DNA of 64,000 nucleotides, from contig CM060468.1 of the NCBI GenBank assembly GCA_030544235.1, positions 5,927,758-5,991,757 on the forward strand. Direction: 5' to 3'. The DNA is from Lepturacanthus savala. Lineage: Eukaryota > Chordata > Actinopteri > Scombriformes > Trichiuridae. Below, piece by piece: positions 1-10,955 of the stretch. The notes beneath the pieces were generated by a model, which had not been told where the DNA came from, ran no database searches, and was given only the letters and a program-made list of their open reading frames with translations. The position numbers and the translations under genes were made by a program. How positions within the stretch are numbered: the first letter of the stretch is position 1; the number at the start of each line of letters is the position of its first letter.

Positions 1-148
1 ACAGGTGGTGAAATAACTTATATCTCTAGTCAAGAGGCATGTTGTTCAAGCCTAAAAAAGCAAGTCCTATTATTTAAAACAATAGTGATTCAGTAATAAC
101 ATCTGTGTTGTATTAACATCAACGAGCTGCCATAAAGTCCTGTCGAGC

Positions 149-333
149 TGCTACCCTGCATGTTTTAGGTTTCTCTCCACTCCAACACATCTGATTCTAA
201 TCCATAACTCATTATCAAGCCTATGACAAGCTGCTTGATTCATTAATTATTAGAATCAGGTGTGTTTGAGTGGGGAGATACTTACCCTAAACAGGGCAGT
301 AATCCTCCAGGAGCAAGGCTGGTCACCACTGGG
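149..333. repeat. Inverted-repeat interspersed element
   Basis: Two arms, about 149-201 and 249-303, are imperfect reverse complements; both carry a form of cacacctgattctaat. The segment after the right arm (ctccaggagcaaggctgg) resembles the outer part of a short inverted-repeat element common in teleost genomes (recall, no search). It could form a hairpin with a loop of about 48 bases. It has no coding capacity. Confidence 0.55.
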
Positions 334-554
334 ATACATTAAGATCATTATGATGTGTTCAAGTGTAACTTTAAACTTGTAAAATCTAGCTTTTTCAGTT
401 GTTGTTCGTTTTCCATTAATATAAAACAGATAATAAATAGATATATAGACAATTGTAGGAGGTATTATGTTGACATCCATCAAATTGTATATAAAAATCT
501 TAATTTAATTGGTTGAAAATGGCTTAACTGGTCTGTGGTCTTGTCTAATTGTTT

Positions 555-605
555 GTCTTATGTAAAACACTTTGTGACACCTGTGTTTGTTTTTAAAGCG
601 CTATA
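555..605 (+). repeat. LINE/SINE-like 3' tail fragment
   Basis: The stretch gtaaaacactttgtgac followed by aaagcgctatatgac is a degenerate form of the 3' tail that ends many fish retroelements (consensus of the type gtaaagcactttg ... gctatataaataaa). A clearer copy lies at 31255-31345. Only the tail is visible, with no upstream body. Confidence 0.4.
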
Positions 606-615
606 TGACTGTAGT

Positions 616-2053
616 TGAGCTGATTTTAAAATCAGTTCTGGAAAGGTTTGGCCAATAGGGGCCAGTGCTCAGATAAAAAAAAAAAACAACATCCAATTGG
701 GACTTTTTTTTTACATCATGAAATTTATATGAACGGTAGAATGTAAATTCCCACTCCACCCAGCCTCCAGTGTGTGTGTGAGTCTAAGACTGATCTGCTG
801 GGGCCCTGTTTCTCATCTTTGTATATGGGAGCTGTGGTACGGGTCAGTTACGTGTCATCAGCTGCACTGCCCAGGCAGGTCCGCTGCAGTAGCAGTAACT
901 GAAAGCATTGGAAATGCTTGCTTTGTAGTCAGCAGTGTGAATTCACTGCTGACTATGGTGTGACAGTGACAGTGCTGTCCATACACCATAAAACAAAATT
1001 ACTTTTGGTGCGATTTGTAATGGTTTTTGGAAAGTAGTCGTTAAATAATGACGTGTTGTACAGTATGATTCTGTTACTTGACTTTGAAGAAATCTATAGA
1101 TGTAAAACCAACTTTTAATCCTACCTAGAAGGCACAGCAACACACACAAGCACAAAAAAATAAAGCAAACATCATTTCCATTCCATCTGTAAAACGGGTC
1201 ATGTTTCCATTTTGACTCCAACATGAAACAGGACTCGTCTCAGAGAATCCGCCTCACTTTGTAACCGTGACAGCAAACCATATTCTTCATCTTATTTATT
1301 TATTTTTTTTCTATGGGATTCCATCTAACCTTTGTTTCTTGCTGCCGGTATGTTATAATAAAAAATAAAAAAAAAAAGTATTCTCCTCCTCTGAGTCTAA
1401 AATACAAAATGAGCAGTGTGATGGGAACAGGTGGGGAATGTTAATAAACTCTCCAAACACTGTCCATCTGTGCCGAAAGGTCTCGTGGGTGGAAGCTTCA
1501 CAGATGGAAACTAAAATAATAAAGCAACTGAGAAGACAAATGTGCCCAAATATAAACATAAAGCTACAAAAAATATACAGTTGCAACAGGAGAAGTTTCC
1601 ATATGGCTCAACTACTATTTCAGTGGACAAATTACTAACCCACAGTATTGCACCTCACTCCATTCCAATTCACAAAATAAACTAAAATAACACTGAGAGA
1701 AAAATCTAGTTTAAAAAAAATGGGTATGTTTGTGTTGGATTATTCTCTTTCATATAAATCCCCTGTCACTTTCTGCTTTAATATGAATATTTGAAGAGTT
1801 AATGATTCAAACTTGTACCTAAGGTCTTAGCATTTACACAGATTCATGAATTTGACATTTATCAGTCTTTTGTATTTTCTGGTTTTATGTCATTTCAAAA
1901 AAAATATATATATTTTTGCTCTTCTTAGGTGCTGCCACTTAAGTGCCCCAAATTTTTATTTGTATTTATTTATTTTTTTGAATTGACAATCATCTCATGT
2001 ATTATGTATTCTATTGTGGATATAAAGTAATCAACGTATTTTATTCGGCTTTA

Positions 2054-2056
<3 letters not shown>
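616..2056. other. Noncoding stretch, no gene seen
   Basis: AT-rich DNA with several short A and T runs. Short open frames on both strands lack codon bias or recognisable motifs. The only ordered structures are two adjacent hairpins at 902-953, listed separately. Confidence 0.6.
902..953. other. Two adjacent short hairpins
   Basis: At 928-953 a perfect 10-bp stem (gtcagcagtg / cactgctgac) encloses a 6-base loop. Just upstream, at about 904-917, agcatt and aatgct form a 6-bp stem. Possible cruciform or RNA hairpins; no function can be assigned. Confidence 0.5.

Positions 2057-2085
<29 letters not shown>
2057..2085 (+). repeat. A29 homopolymer
   Basis: An uninterrupted run of 29 A. No retroelement 3' end is recognisable upstream and no target-site duplication is obvious, so it may be a decayed retroposon tail or simple slippage. 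Confidence 0.85.
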
Positions 2086-2089
<4 letters not shown>

Positions 2090-3214
2090 ATATCCAGTGT
2101 ATTCAGTCCTGTTGTGAGGTATGTACAGTATATCTGCAAACTGCAGGCATGAGGGAGAAGAATCCGCTGTAAACACGCCACCTGAGTTTGTGTATTTAAC
2201 ATAATTGACAGATTTTTGGCTGACGTTCCATCCGTGAGGAGCAAACACACGTTGTCCAGCAGTAAATGTGCTGAGAGGCAGGAAGATGCTCGATGTAACA
2301 ATATCATGGTTGTGGCGAAGAATGCAATGTGTTGGATTTGACCAGATTAGTCCTGCTGTCAGTCATGAACCATGGAACATAAAACTTTAGTGGGATCATA
2401 GACCACAGTGACAGAGCGAGCACTGCCTCACACACACAAACACGCACTGCTCTGTGTGTGGATACCAGATTCAGTAGGGGTCGCTGATGTCTGTGTGAAA
2501 GCATCAGATAAGGAAGTGACAGTCTTCGGCTCTTGCTGTTCATCAGCGCTATTAATCCTGGGAATTCTTCCTCCACTCAGCTTCTGTTGCAGCTTTCTCT
2601 TAAGTGACTGCAAATCCATATGAAGATTGCCACAACGAAATTATCAATGGACCTCACTGTGCAATATGCCGCTGTCCTTTACACTCAGAACCCTGAAAGA
2701 TCAGAGTTGGAAAGTCTGATTTCCGAGGTAAATGTGTTTCATTATTCAAACTCAGACAATATGGCAGTCACAGTAAGGTGATGGTACTGCTGGGGAAGTA
2801 CATTAGCTACTTCTGCAGCTTAAGCTGCTTCTATAAGTCACAACTTTCCCTCTTTAATACAACAGCAAGGCGAATCCTGCGAACCATGCAGGTGTCAACT
2901 CTACCTGCATCGTATTCCCTTTTCCATCATTTCCCTCTCTTCCCTCTTGGTTAAACATCTATTGTGTAAAATAAGGAGCCGTGTGTGATTCCATCTTGCT
3001 TTGTTATCATTCTGCTGAACCTGCTCGAGTTCCCCAGTTGGAATTCCAACTTCAAGGGCTGTTCCAATGCACTTTTCTGATTCGGAGGTCGGATCTTTCC
3101 AAATTTCCAACACAAATTTATAGCAACCCAGGAAACTATAGCAATGTAACTAATACAATACCAAGTTACTATATAAATAAATATCATGTGATTATAGGTT
3201 ACAGGAAGGTTATG
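2086..3214. other. Noncoding stretch, small unproven open frames
   Basis: Overlapping minus-strand frames at 2304-2576 and 2428-2619 and a plus-strand frame at 2408-2623 share the same DNA. The 2428-2619 frame begins MDLQSLKRKLQQKLSGG, which is polar and lysine-rich, but no splice sites or known domain support it. Nothing else is recognised. Confidence 0.5.
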
Positions 3215-3505
3215 TTGCTTTCATTCAAGTCAACTCAAGTCTGTTTTAATTTGTATAGCCCAAAATCGAAATTCACAGATTGGCCTCACAAAATACAAGG
3301 GAAAACTCCCTAAAAAAACTTTAATTGGGGAAAAAAGAGAAAGAATCATCAAAATGAGTAACAGAGGAGGGATTCCTCTTCCAGGATGGACAGGCTTGCA
3401 ATATACTCTATGTGTGGATAGTATGAAATACAATACATTTAGAACAGGAAAAAAGCTGAGTATGACATTGATTAGAATAACAGAAATGTATTGATTCATG
3501 GGGTA
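3215..3505. repeat. Dispersed teleost repeat (tatagcccaa / acagaggagggat type)
   Basis: The order of motifs tatagcccaaaatc, gattggcctcaca, gggaaaactccctaaaaaaac and acagaggagggattcctctt, then ccaggatggacagg, matches a very common fish repeat from memory. The minus-strand open frame of 113 codons at 3230-3571 is a by-product of it, not a gene. Superfamily not assigned; the 3' boundary is approximate. Confidence 0.7.
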
Positions 3506-4789
3506 TGTGAAGGCTGAGGTGACAGGATCCATTGCAGAATCATTCCCTCCAGCATGGTCTGTGAGATTCAAACATGTGGGTCAAGATATGTAAGTATAAT
3601 CTAGCTTGTTATTTATTTCTGTTTTTCATCTGACTGACAAGTAAGTAAGTGCAGTTTGCTGGTTGCTGGACATTAAATGAAGGTGTGCCCACTGACAATG
3701 GGGGAATTGAAAATGGAGTAATTGATAATGGGATAATTGCTGCAGCAGCTGCGCACAATCTGCAATCCACCTCTCCCAAGTCCCAGTTTCTCCTGTCTTC
3801 CAGAAGGTTAGAATCTGCAGAGGGAATTGCCTCAGACGATTTGCTTTAATTCATACCACGATGATGTTGCTGTATTTTTAATCAGTACTTCGAATACTTT
3901 TGCAAGATGACTGTGAAATTGTGAAAAACGGACTAGATGGAGTAGACAATCACTGGCAGTCGTCATGAATGATTCCCGAGGTGTTTAATTTTCTCTCCTT
4001 CTGGCAGGAACAAAGTTGTGTTATTCCAAGAGGAAAATAAGAGAGTTCTCTTCCGACTTCAGCATTATTGATCAGGTCTGTTATGAATTGGCGGAATCCA
4101 GTTTTATTTAATATCCTCTTCCGTTTTGCTGTGACAGTCCTCCATTACTCATTCAGATTCATCAATTTAATTTGGACACAATGCAGGTTTGTAATTTCAG
4201 TTCTTGTTTTCTCAAGAGGAAGGGCGGTTAGGGGGTGTTAAGACTGGAAACAGCCATATGTTAAAGGTTGTGTTGGCTTACGCCCCTTAAAGGTTACAGC
4301 GAAACATGAAATATGATCCAGGAAGTCTGAGCAAAAGATTGATTAGTGTAAAGGCCACTCTTGTTATTATTATTTTATTGATATATATATATAGGCATAG
4401 GTCTCTATTTTTTTCCTAAATGTCCTTTTACACACTTGTAATTAAGTGCGCCACTCGCTTCAGGAGGCCTCGAATAGCCACATGTTATTGATATTCACAG
4501 CATCAATCATTTTCAACAGCTCTTAAAATCTACAGTATAGGCGATTTAAAGCCCCAAGGGTATTTAAATGGTTCCTTGGATCCAAATGTTATATTTCAGC
4601 ACAGAATAGAGGTGAATGTATTTGCATTTGTATGTTATGTAGTCATGTAGTACAGAGAAATTGTCAAATTAGAAACAAACGTCTTATTTTACTGGCTCTT
4701 CAGGTGATTAATTCTTAGTGTATGTTTGTTTTATTCACTTAAGAGTCAATGGAAATCGGAGGTGGGGCTGTATTATCGGATTATAGGAT
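3506..4789. other. Noncoding stretch with a small degenerate tandem
   Basis: At about 3693-3740 the motif gacaatgggggaattg recurs three times in altered form (gaaaatggagtaattg, gataatgggataattg), giving an artificial-looking repeat of Asn-Gly in one frame. A short TA run lies near 4380-4394. No gene recognised. Confidence 0.5.
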
Positions 4790-5225
4790 TATGGATATTT
4801 GCCTGGTTCCAGTGTTCAACCATTAAATACATCCCCACATCTGGTTTCCATTAATCCGTCATTTAAACAGGTAATCCTGTTGAGGGAAAACACCTCTGAT
4901 ATCATGTGGGTGGATTTTCCATTTCAACGCGTCTCCCCAGCATTTCGTCGTGGCTCATTAGTCGATCCAAAGGTTGAGAACAGAATAAGTGAGCCGCCAC
5001 TTTTCCTGTGGTGAAATCGGATTCATCCGCGTGATATAACTGGACTGGTCTGCTCTGTTAGTGACATCCAGCAGCAGACGCAGGAGCTCAAGTTACTGTG
5101 GGGAGGAACCGACTGAGCTGGATGCAAATTCGTCACATGATTGTGAACAAGGCTGTGGAAATAGCTGCAAATTCAGCTGGACAGCCTGCACTCACTGCGG
5201 TGATCAATGCCAAATGTAGTGATTA
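4790..5225. other. Possible conserved noncoding block
   Basis: Less AT-rich and with fewer simple repeats than its flanks, with CpG retained (aacgcgtctcc, catttcgtcg, catccgcgtg). Open frames are short and unconvincing. The texture resembles constrained noncoding DNA, but conservation cannot be judged from one sequence. Confidence 0.25.
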
Positions 5226-6149
5226 GTTTTGGTTGCGATCATGCATTATTTTTTTTTGCCTCTTTGTAAGCATGCCAGATTAGATTTGTGTTTGGGGTTT
5301 ATAGCCGGCTGTACGGTGAAGGAGACCCAGAGATTCTCCCACAGCTCCGTTTTTGGATCTCTGGGACCAGCACACACACACATACACACACTACACATAT
5401 TAGACCGGTCTCTGTGGAGAACAGAGTTAGCTGTCACCCAATATATCATCAAAACTACCAGAGACAGCTAATACTGCACCCTGTGGATGGAGAGGAAGGC
5501 GGAGAGATGAGGACGGAGAAAACGGTCGAGTCAGGCTGTCGCTCAGCTTCAGAGGACAGAATCATAGACTGTGTCACAGGAGAGTGACAGATGGTTTTTG
5601 TGTGTGTCGGATAAAAGATGTCAGTCTTGAAGCCTTTTCAAAATGCAAGGCGGGTAGAGAAAAAAAAAGTTTCTTTCTTTTTTTCTTTTTTTTTGGAACT
5701 AAAGTACGAGTCAAGTTAAAGGTATATGAGTCTAATGTTAAAGACCCCCCCCCCGAGATATCATTTTCATACACCGTCCCTTTAAATTAGCGACCCGCTC
5801 TCTCAAAATCTCACACTTCTTCTCCAACCGCTAATTGCTGCCCCCCGTAAATGACTTTAACCCAACGCGAATCCTTATGAGATGAAAAGCCTTTTTAATC
5901 TGCCGTCGGAGTTTGATTTCATTACTGAATAATACCAAAAAAAAGGGGGGGGGGTGAACTCGTATGAATCGCATAAGCGGGAGCCGCTTATCAAACAGTT
6001 CATTAGCCGTTCCTTCAAGAATGCTTCAAGGTTTTAAAGCTTTTCGCTTTCGCCAGCTGCTAAACTGTCAGTAAAACCTGTGGGTGTATTTTAATGTGGA
6101 ATGGTTTTACACTTGAAAAGCTCACGTCTATTTGTATGCCTTTTAGAGC
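5226..6149. other. Noncoding stretch with CA tract, C10 and G10 runs
   Basis: Contains a CA-rich tract (about 5371-5394), a C10 run at 5745-5754 and a G10 run at 5945-5954. The stretch 5800-6060 is CpG-containing and low in simple repeats, like 4790-5225. The 99-codon frame at 5288-5587 runs through the CA tract and is not convincing. Confidence 0.45.
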
Positions 6150-6440
6150 TGTTTCCCACCTGTTTTTTTTTTTTTTTTTTTTATTTAATTATACCGCATT
6201 CCTGCCTCCCACTGTGGATTCGGTTTAATATTGGAGCATGAGACATTGATATTTACCTGAAATGGAGAAGAATCGGTGTGGACAGAGGTTTAGAGTCCCA
6301 TATCCTTATCCTTATCCTTATTCTTTCCCTCTCCATCTTAAAAAGAAAGAATTTAAAATCATTAACTTTATTCCTGTTTTTCTTTTCTTTTAATCATACT
6401 TTTTTTTTTTACTGTTTTTTTTTTTTTTTTATTGTGTCTC
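6150..6440 (+). repeat. T-rich low-complexity region
   Basis: Includes a T20 run at 6163-6182 and several further T runs of 10-16 near 6400-6431, plus a short tatcct-type triplication at 6301-6319. No coding content. Confidence 0.8.
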
Positions 6441-7759
6441 AATGCTTTTAATAGTTGTGTAAAGCACTTCAAATTAATTTACTTGTCCTTGAATGCTTCC
6501 AGCCTAGGAATACACTAGGGCTGTTACAATTTGAGATGTTTATTATATGAACAAAATAATTCACCAAATGTAGCTTTAGCTTTATTTATTGTGTGTTTAG
6601 GCTTTTTTTGGCATTTTAAATTATATTCAAATTTTAAGTATAAAGTCAAAGGTCAAAAGATTCATGTGTGTGGCTTGTTGAAGGAAGAAGAATTAAGAAT
6701 AGAAAGAAACGGAAATGAGTTGGTGTCTTCATCAAAATGTCCCTTTTTAAACGTCATGGTTATATTTTTTACCGGTATATATCATGGCACCATAACTTGA
6801 TCCTATACTGATGTTAACAGTAAATCCTTTGATGTGAGCTTTCACATTTTCAGAAGACTGTTGAAGGTTTGTGTTCACCAACTGTCAAACTCCTCATGTC
6901 TGGAGATGCTGTCTGACTGATCGCAGCAGACAGCAGGAAGTGCTTTATGAGTTCTGTTGAATCATCCATAATTCATACTGTATTCCTGTGTGACATATGC
7001 AGGCCAGGTTGAACTTTGAACCCTGTTGAATCATTTCCCCACAGGGTCCATCCCTATGATTTAGCTTTTAGCTAAATGCTAATTTTAGCTAATAAGGTTG
7101 AGACAAGCGAAATGCTTCTGTTTTATCTTTTCAGGAATGACACTGCAAAGCAAATGCTTTTGTACAACTCTGCATTGTACATAGAGTAATTATATCAAAT
7201 GATATTTGGCTAATGGGATATCTGATTGGCTGGTAACTCAATACATGCAGTAGCATGTTTGGCTAGTGATCAAAACAGTTCATTTCAAGCCCTGGTTGGG
7301 GACATGCATCAGCTGCACATGGAATCTGCATTTTCAGACTGATCTACTGTTGCGTGTCCCACAGTATTAAGGTAATAACCACATGAGGACTTGCTTGTGT
7401 GTTTACTCATTTGGCCTGTTTGCAGTTGGCTCTGACTGAATGCTGTGGATAGAGAAAGCGTTGTTACAATCTGTGTGTGGGAGTGATAGTGTGTGGGGAA
7501 AAAAAAAAGATGAATCTTTTTTTTTTTTGAGCATTCACTCAGCATTATCCTGTGGGACATACAGCAAATACAGTGAAGTATATGAGCCTGTGTTGTGCTG
7601 TGTTGAGACACAGACAGGGAGGTTATGCTTCCACACTGGTGGTTCAGTCTGCTACTTTATCAACCTTCCATTAACATTACCTATCCCTGGAATATAACTG
7701 ATTTAAACTTGCCAGAAGTAGTCAACTGCTCAATATATCATTAAACCGACCACATCCTT
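6441..7759. other. Noncoding stretch, no gene seen
   Basis: A tail-like motif gtgtaaagcacttcaaatt occurs at about 6459-6477. Short frames such as 6531-6800 and 7309-7611 show no domain or splice support. A nested motif of gctaaat/ttagct type lies near 7063-7100. Confidence 0.5.
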
Positions 7760-8585
7760 TACACTGCAAAAAAAAACCAAAAAAAAACAACTTGCATTTT
7801 TCTGGCATAAAGTGTTGGTAAAACTTGAAAATATGAATTATTGACATCTAAGGCAATAATGTAAGTCAGCACAACAAAGCTACAGCTGTGTGCTCTAAAA
7901 AACTATTTGTCATTTGTTAATACTTAAAATCCTTAAATTGTGTTTCAATACAAGGGACACCAGTTCTGCTAACTCTTTTTCTTTGTTGTGAAATTTGGGA
8001 AAGCTAATTTTGCGAGTTGGCATTTTTCCCTTCAAGTGCAATTTCATTTCATTTATTTTAACCTTAAATGACACAGGGAATTAATGGAAAAGGCGACCTA
8101 CACATTTTCAACATTTAAACACAAAGCTTTTCACTCCTTAGCAGTTAACAGCTAACTGATGCTAGCCGGACTGTAAATGTTAGCCGCTAGCATTAGCTGG
8201 TCTGTGCAAGTGAGGAAAAAATGGCTATAGAAAATAGATAGGTGAATGGGCATAACCCATTCAATACAATGGCATGTTTTCTTCTCACTGGTTGGTATTT
8301 TTTTTAAAGGGATAGTTCAACATTTTTAAAAATTAGCAAATTCTGATTCCCATTGTCAATATCAATTGTTTAGAGAGCTCAAATACCAGTTCAAAGGTTT
8401 TACAATGTAAAATTATAATTTAATAAAACTTACTCTTGAGTCTGGATTCAGAGTTGACTAAACTCAGAAGATAAACTTAAATTACTTAGTTTAATCGTCC
8501 AACTTAACATTTTTTCAAAGTTTGTTGCCTTGAAGTTTTGAGTTGATCCAACTTTTCTTTTCTTTTTTTTCTTGCAGTATAGTGT
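7760..8585. mobile_element. Possible DNA-transposon-derived element with CACTGCAAAAA-type ends
   Basis: It starts with acactgcaaaaaaaaacc and ends with ttttttcttgcagtatagtg; the reverse complement of the end (cactatactgcaagaaaaaa) resembles the start. Internally there is an inverted repeat of gctaa/atgctagc motifs (8149-8166 versus 8186-8200), and gttgatccaacttt near the 3' end recalls fish MITEs. It could be one element or two nested ones. No transposase frame is visible. Confidence 0.35.
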
Positions 8586-8640
8586 CAGTTCTTTTTTTCC
8601 TCCATTCGCTGTGTGTGTTTAAGACCATTTCCTGACAGTC

Positions 8641-8830
8641 GTCTCAGGCTGACAGACTGTGTGATGTTTTGTCGCGGCATTAACCTCGGCTTTGTATCTG
8701 TTCTTTTCTCTGTCACTGGAGGTGAACCGCGCCTGTCTGTCAGTCCTGGACTTCCACTGGCTGCTCGTGTCCTCTGCCGGCCTCTATGACAACGGGATCA
8801 GGCTAAACTCTGGCAGATAAACGCTGCCGG
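8641..8830 (+). other. GC-richer block with a GC3-rich open frame
   Basis: From about 8657 to 8820 one plus frame stays open with mostly G or C in third positions and ends at taa. It lacks an ATG. The peptide includes VNRACLSVLDFHWLLVSSAG, which I do not recognise. A terminal exon is possible, but so is chance or a conserved noncoding element. Confidence 0.2.
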
Positions 8831-9407
8831 GTCACAGCAGCTGTCTGTGTCGCACTCGGCCAGTGTGTGTCTCAGACTAATATATAAAAGTTCTAATGCT
8901 ATTTGCAGTGTGACAGACTCTAAATGCCAACCTGCCATCCAGCACGGGATTAGGCAACATGTCTTCCCCATCTCCATTGAGGGAGTATTCCGTTTCTGCT
9001 GTGAGGGAAAACAAAAATGGAAGCAGACTTATGGACGATAGTTCAGTAGTTTTATTCAGATTTTTATGATCAAAGCAGTTTCTCAGAATTTGCTAAGAAT
9101 TCTGCACCCTATTATTGACACACACAAGGTTATATGTGTGTGTGTGTGCGCATATACACTGCCTTTTGGAAGAATTATGCAAGATATTAGGCATTATGTG
9201 GCATCGCAGAAATTTGCGATATATCGCTGATTACGCTGGAATTCATACACTCACAAAATTGCAAAAAACTCCTTGGAGTTTGGAATTGTGCAAAAACCTG
9301 CAAACCAAAATCACTTGGAAAAACAAAAAATGGAACCCAAATATCATATTCTGGTGACCAATTACATAAAGCTGATCAGGCTGATTACAGCAGGACGACC
9401 TCGTCTG
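8831..9407. other. Noncoding stretch, no gene seen
   Basis: Holds a short TG run (about 9134-9148) and A-rich sequence. The frames at 8847-9041 and 9115-9357 have no recognisable motif. Confidence 0.5.
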
Positions 9408-9715
9408 CACTACTGTTCAAAAATTTAGGGTCACTTAGAAATGTCCTCATTTTTGAAAGAAAATGACTGTTTTTTTAATGAAGGTAACTTTAAACTAATC
9501 AGAAATAGACTCTATACATTGCTAATGTGATAAATGACTATTCTAGCTGCAAATGTCTGTTTTTTGGTGCAATATCTACATAGGTGTATAGAGGCCCACT
9601 TCCAGCAACTATCACTCCAGTGTTCTAATGGTACAATGTGTTTTGCTCATTGTGTCAGAAGAGTAATGGATGATTAGAAAATTAGAAAGATTTGAAAACA
9701 GTTTAGCTGGTTAAA
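9408..9715 (+). mobile_element. Tc1/mariner-type MITE, copy 1, 3' truncated
   Basis: It opens with cactactgttcaaaaattt, then gggtcacttagaaatgtcct, and shares ctttaaactaatcagaaat, gcaatatctacataggtgta and ccagtgttctaatggtacaa with the complete copy at 44111-44473. The similarity stops near 9715, before any right terminal repeat, so the copy has lost its 3' end. It is non-autonomous, with no transposase frame. Confidence 0.85.
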
Positions 9716-9844
9716 GAAACTTTCTTTTGAAGAAAGCAAATTTTGAAGGGGGTCTTTTGAAAGCTAGTATATCTGTGTTTGATAAGTTTAAAAGTAAAGA
9801 TATTTGGTTTCACTGACTCATTTTAAACTAGATGAAAAGCAAAA

Positions 9845-10130
9845 AGAGATGAGGAAAAAAGCCCCCCGGCACAAATCAACACGCCCCCTCCTCCCTACAC
9901 CCGGGGACCCTCCATGCAGACGTGTGGGGAGGCGCCTGATCCTGTGCCGAACTCGGCCTTGGCGGGGCGGCTCCTGACGAGGCTCTGAGATGTTAGCCGG
10001 CGGTGGTGAGGGGAACCTCCTGACCTGCAGTCTGGACTTCACAAGAGACCGCAAAGGCTGCTCCTGTCTGTCGAACCGCATCCCTGACGACCGACCTCCA
10101 TTATTTAAATCCACAGCCTTGAGTCGAGGG
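9845..10130. other. GC-rich island
   Basis: Markedly GC-rich and CpG-containing against AT-rich flanks (gccccccggcac, cggggaccctcc, ggcggggcggctcc). A minus-strand frame of 128 codons (9818-10204) crosses it, with an arginine- and proline-rich composition that GC-rich DNA gives by chance. It could be a CpG island, an exon or a GC-rich repeat. Nothing in the sequence decides. Confidence 0.35.
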
Positions 10131-10274
10131 AGGGGGTATGTGTCATATTTAGCCCTGTAATCTCTTCCTTGTGAATTACTGTTTGCCGCAGTGATATAAC
10201 TCACGTGGCGTTAAGGAGGAGACGTTGACATAGTTCATAGTTTGGTTCCTAAATGCGCTGATGTGTGAAGGGGA

Positions 10275-10480
10275 AAAAATGATAGAATAGAATAGAGTTT
10301 ATTGCCATTTGTACAGGTTAACAACAAGTTTAAACACGTACATTGGAATGCTCGTGGGTGTCCTGGAGTCATTTGTAACAAAAAAAAAAATCTTAAACAC
10401 TTAAAAATGCATAACGAGACAGAAGAACATGTTACATACAAGACTCTATATCCCAAAAAAATACAAAATATGTCAGGGCA
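10275..10480 (-). repeat. LINE 3'-tail-like dispersed repeat
   Basis: The segment agaatagaatagagtttatt, then gccatttgtacagg and acgtacattggaatg, matches in order the reverse complement of a fish LINE-type tail (tttattgtcattgtacaagt type) recalled from teleost genomes. The body upstream on the minus strand is not recognisable. Confidence 0.45.
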
Positions 10481-10689
10481 AGAGTTGAATAGAAATTTAC
10501 AGACAATTATATTACAAAATATATTACATATATATTACAAAAGAGCTGTACAGTTATAAATAAGCAATATTAAGGAAAAATAAATAAACCAGGAATATGT
10601 ACTGAGAAATGGGTTTGATCTGAGATTGTTACATATAATTGCACGTAGATGAAGTAGTCATTGCACATTAGATATTGAGATATTGATAA

Positions 10690-10800
10690 GATTCAGATTC
10701 CTGCACTTCACTCTTCAGCCAAACACTTCATATTTCCTGAAGTGATCACACACCATGGAATCTTTCTCTCTTTCAGCTACAGTTTCCTTCTTTGTAAACC
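10690..10800. repeat. Dispersed repeat shared with 45110-45260
   Basis: The order cttcagccaaacacttcat, tttcctgaagtgatcacac and accatggaat corresponds to cttcagccaaaagcttcaca and gagaaatcacacaccacgtg near 45120-45190, with an internal deletion of roughly 28 bases here. Two diverged copies of one unnamed repeat family. Confidence 0.5.
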
Positions 10801-10804
10801 TCTA

Positions 10805-10955
10805 TTTCTTCATTTATTTTAAAGATGATTATTTCACGGGCATTTTTACTTAAAATGAGAGATACAGGAGATGTGGGGAAGACAATAGAGAGTAGCACTC
10901 GCTGCTTGTGGTCTGCACCCTAACCGCTCGGCTATCAGGTCGCCTCCTATTTACT
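10805..10955 (-). mobile_element. tRNA-derived SINE fragment
   Basis: Read on the minus strand, the segment begins with a tRNA-like A-box region (gatagccgagcggttagg) and continues to a body ending in aaaaatgcccgtgaaat. On the plus strand this is the familiar fish order of cacgggcatttttac, a gagataca/gatgtgggg stretch, then the tRNA-like part. The head is degenerate and would not make a functional tRNA. Confidence 0.55.

Noticed and set aside
3230..3571. 113-codon minus-strand protein
   Set aside because: It lies over a common dispersed repeat, whose other copies give similar frames; no independent coding support.
10900..10950. tRNA gene on the minus strand
   Set aside because: Only an A-box-like region is present. 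There is no complete B box or cloverleaf, and it is attached to a SINE body.
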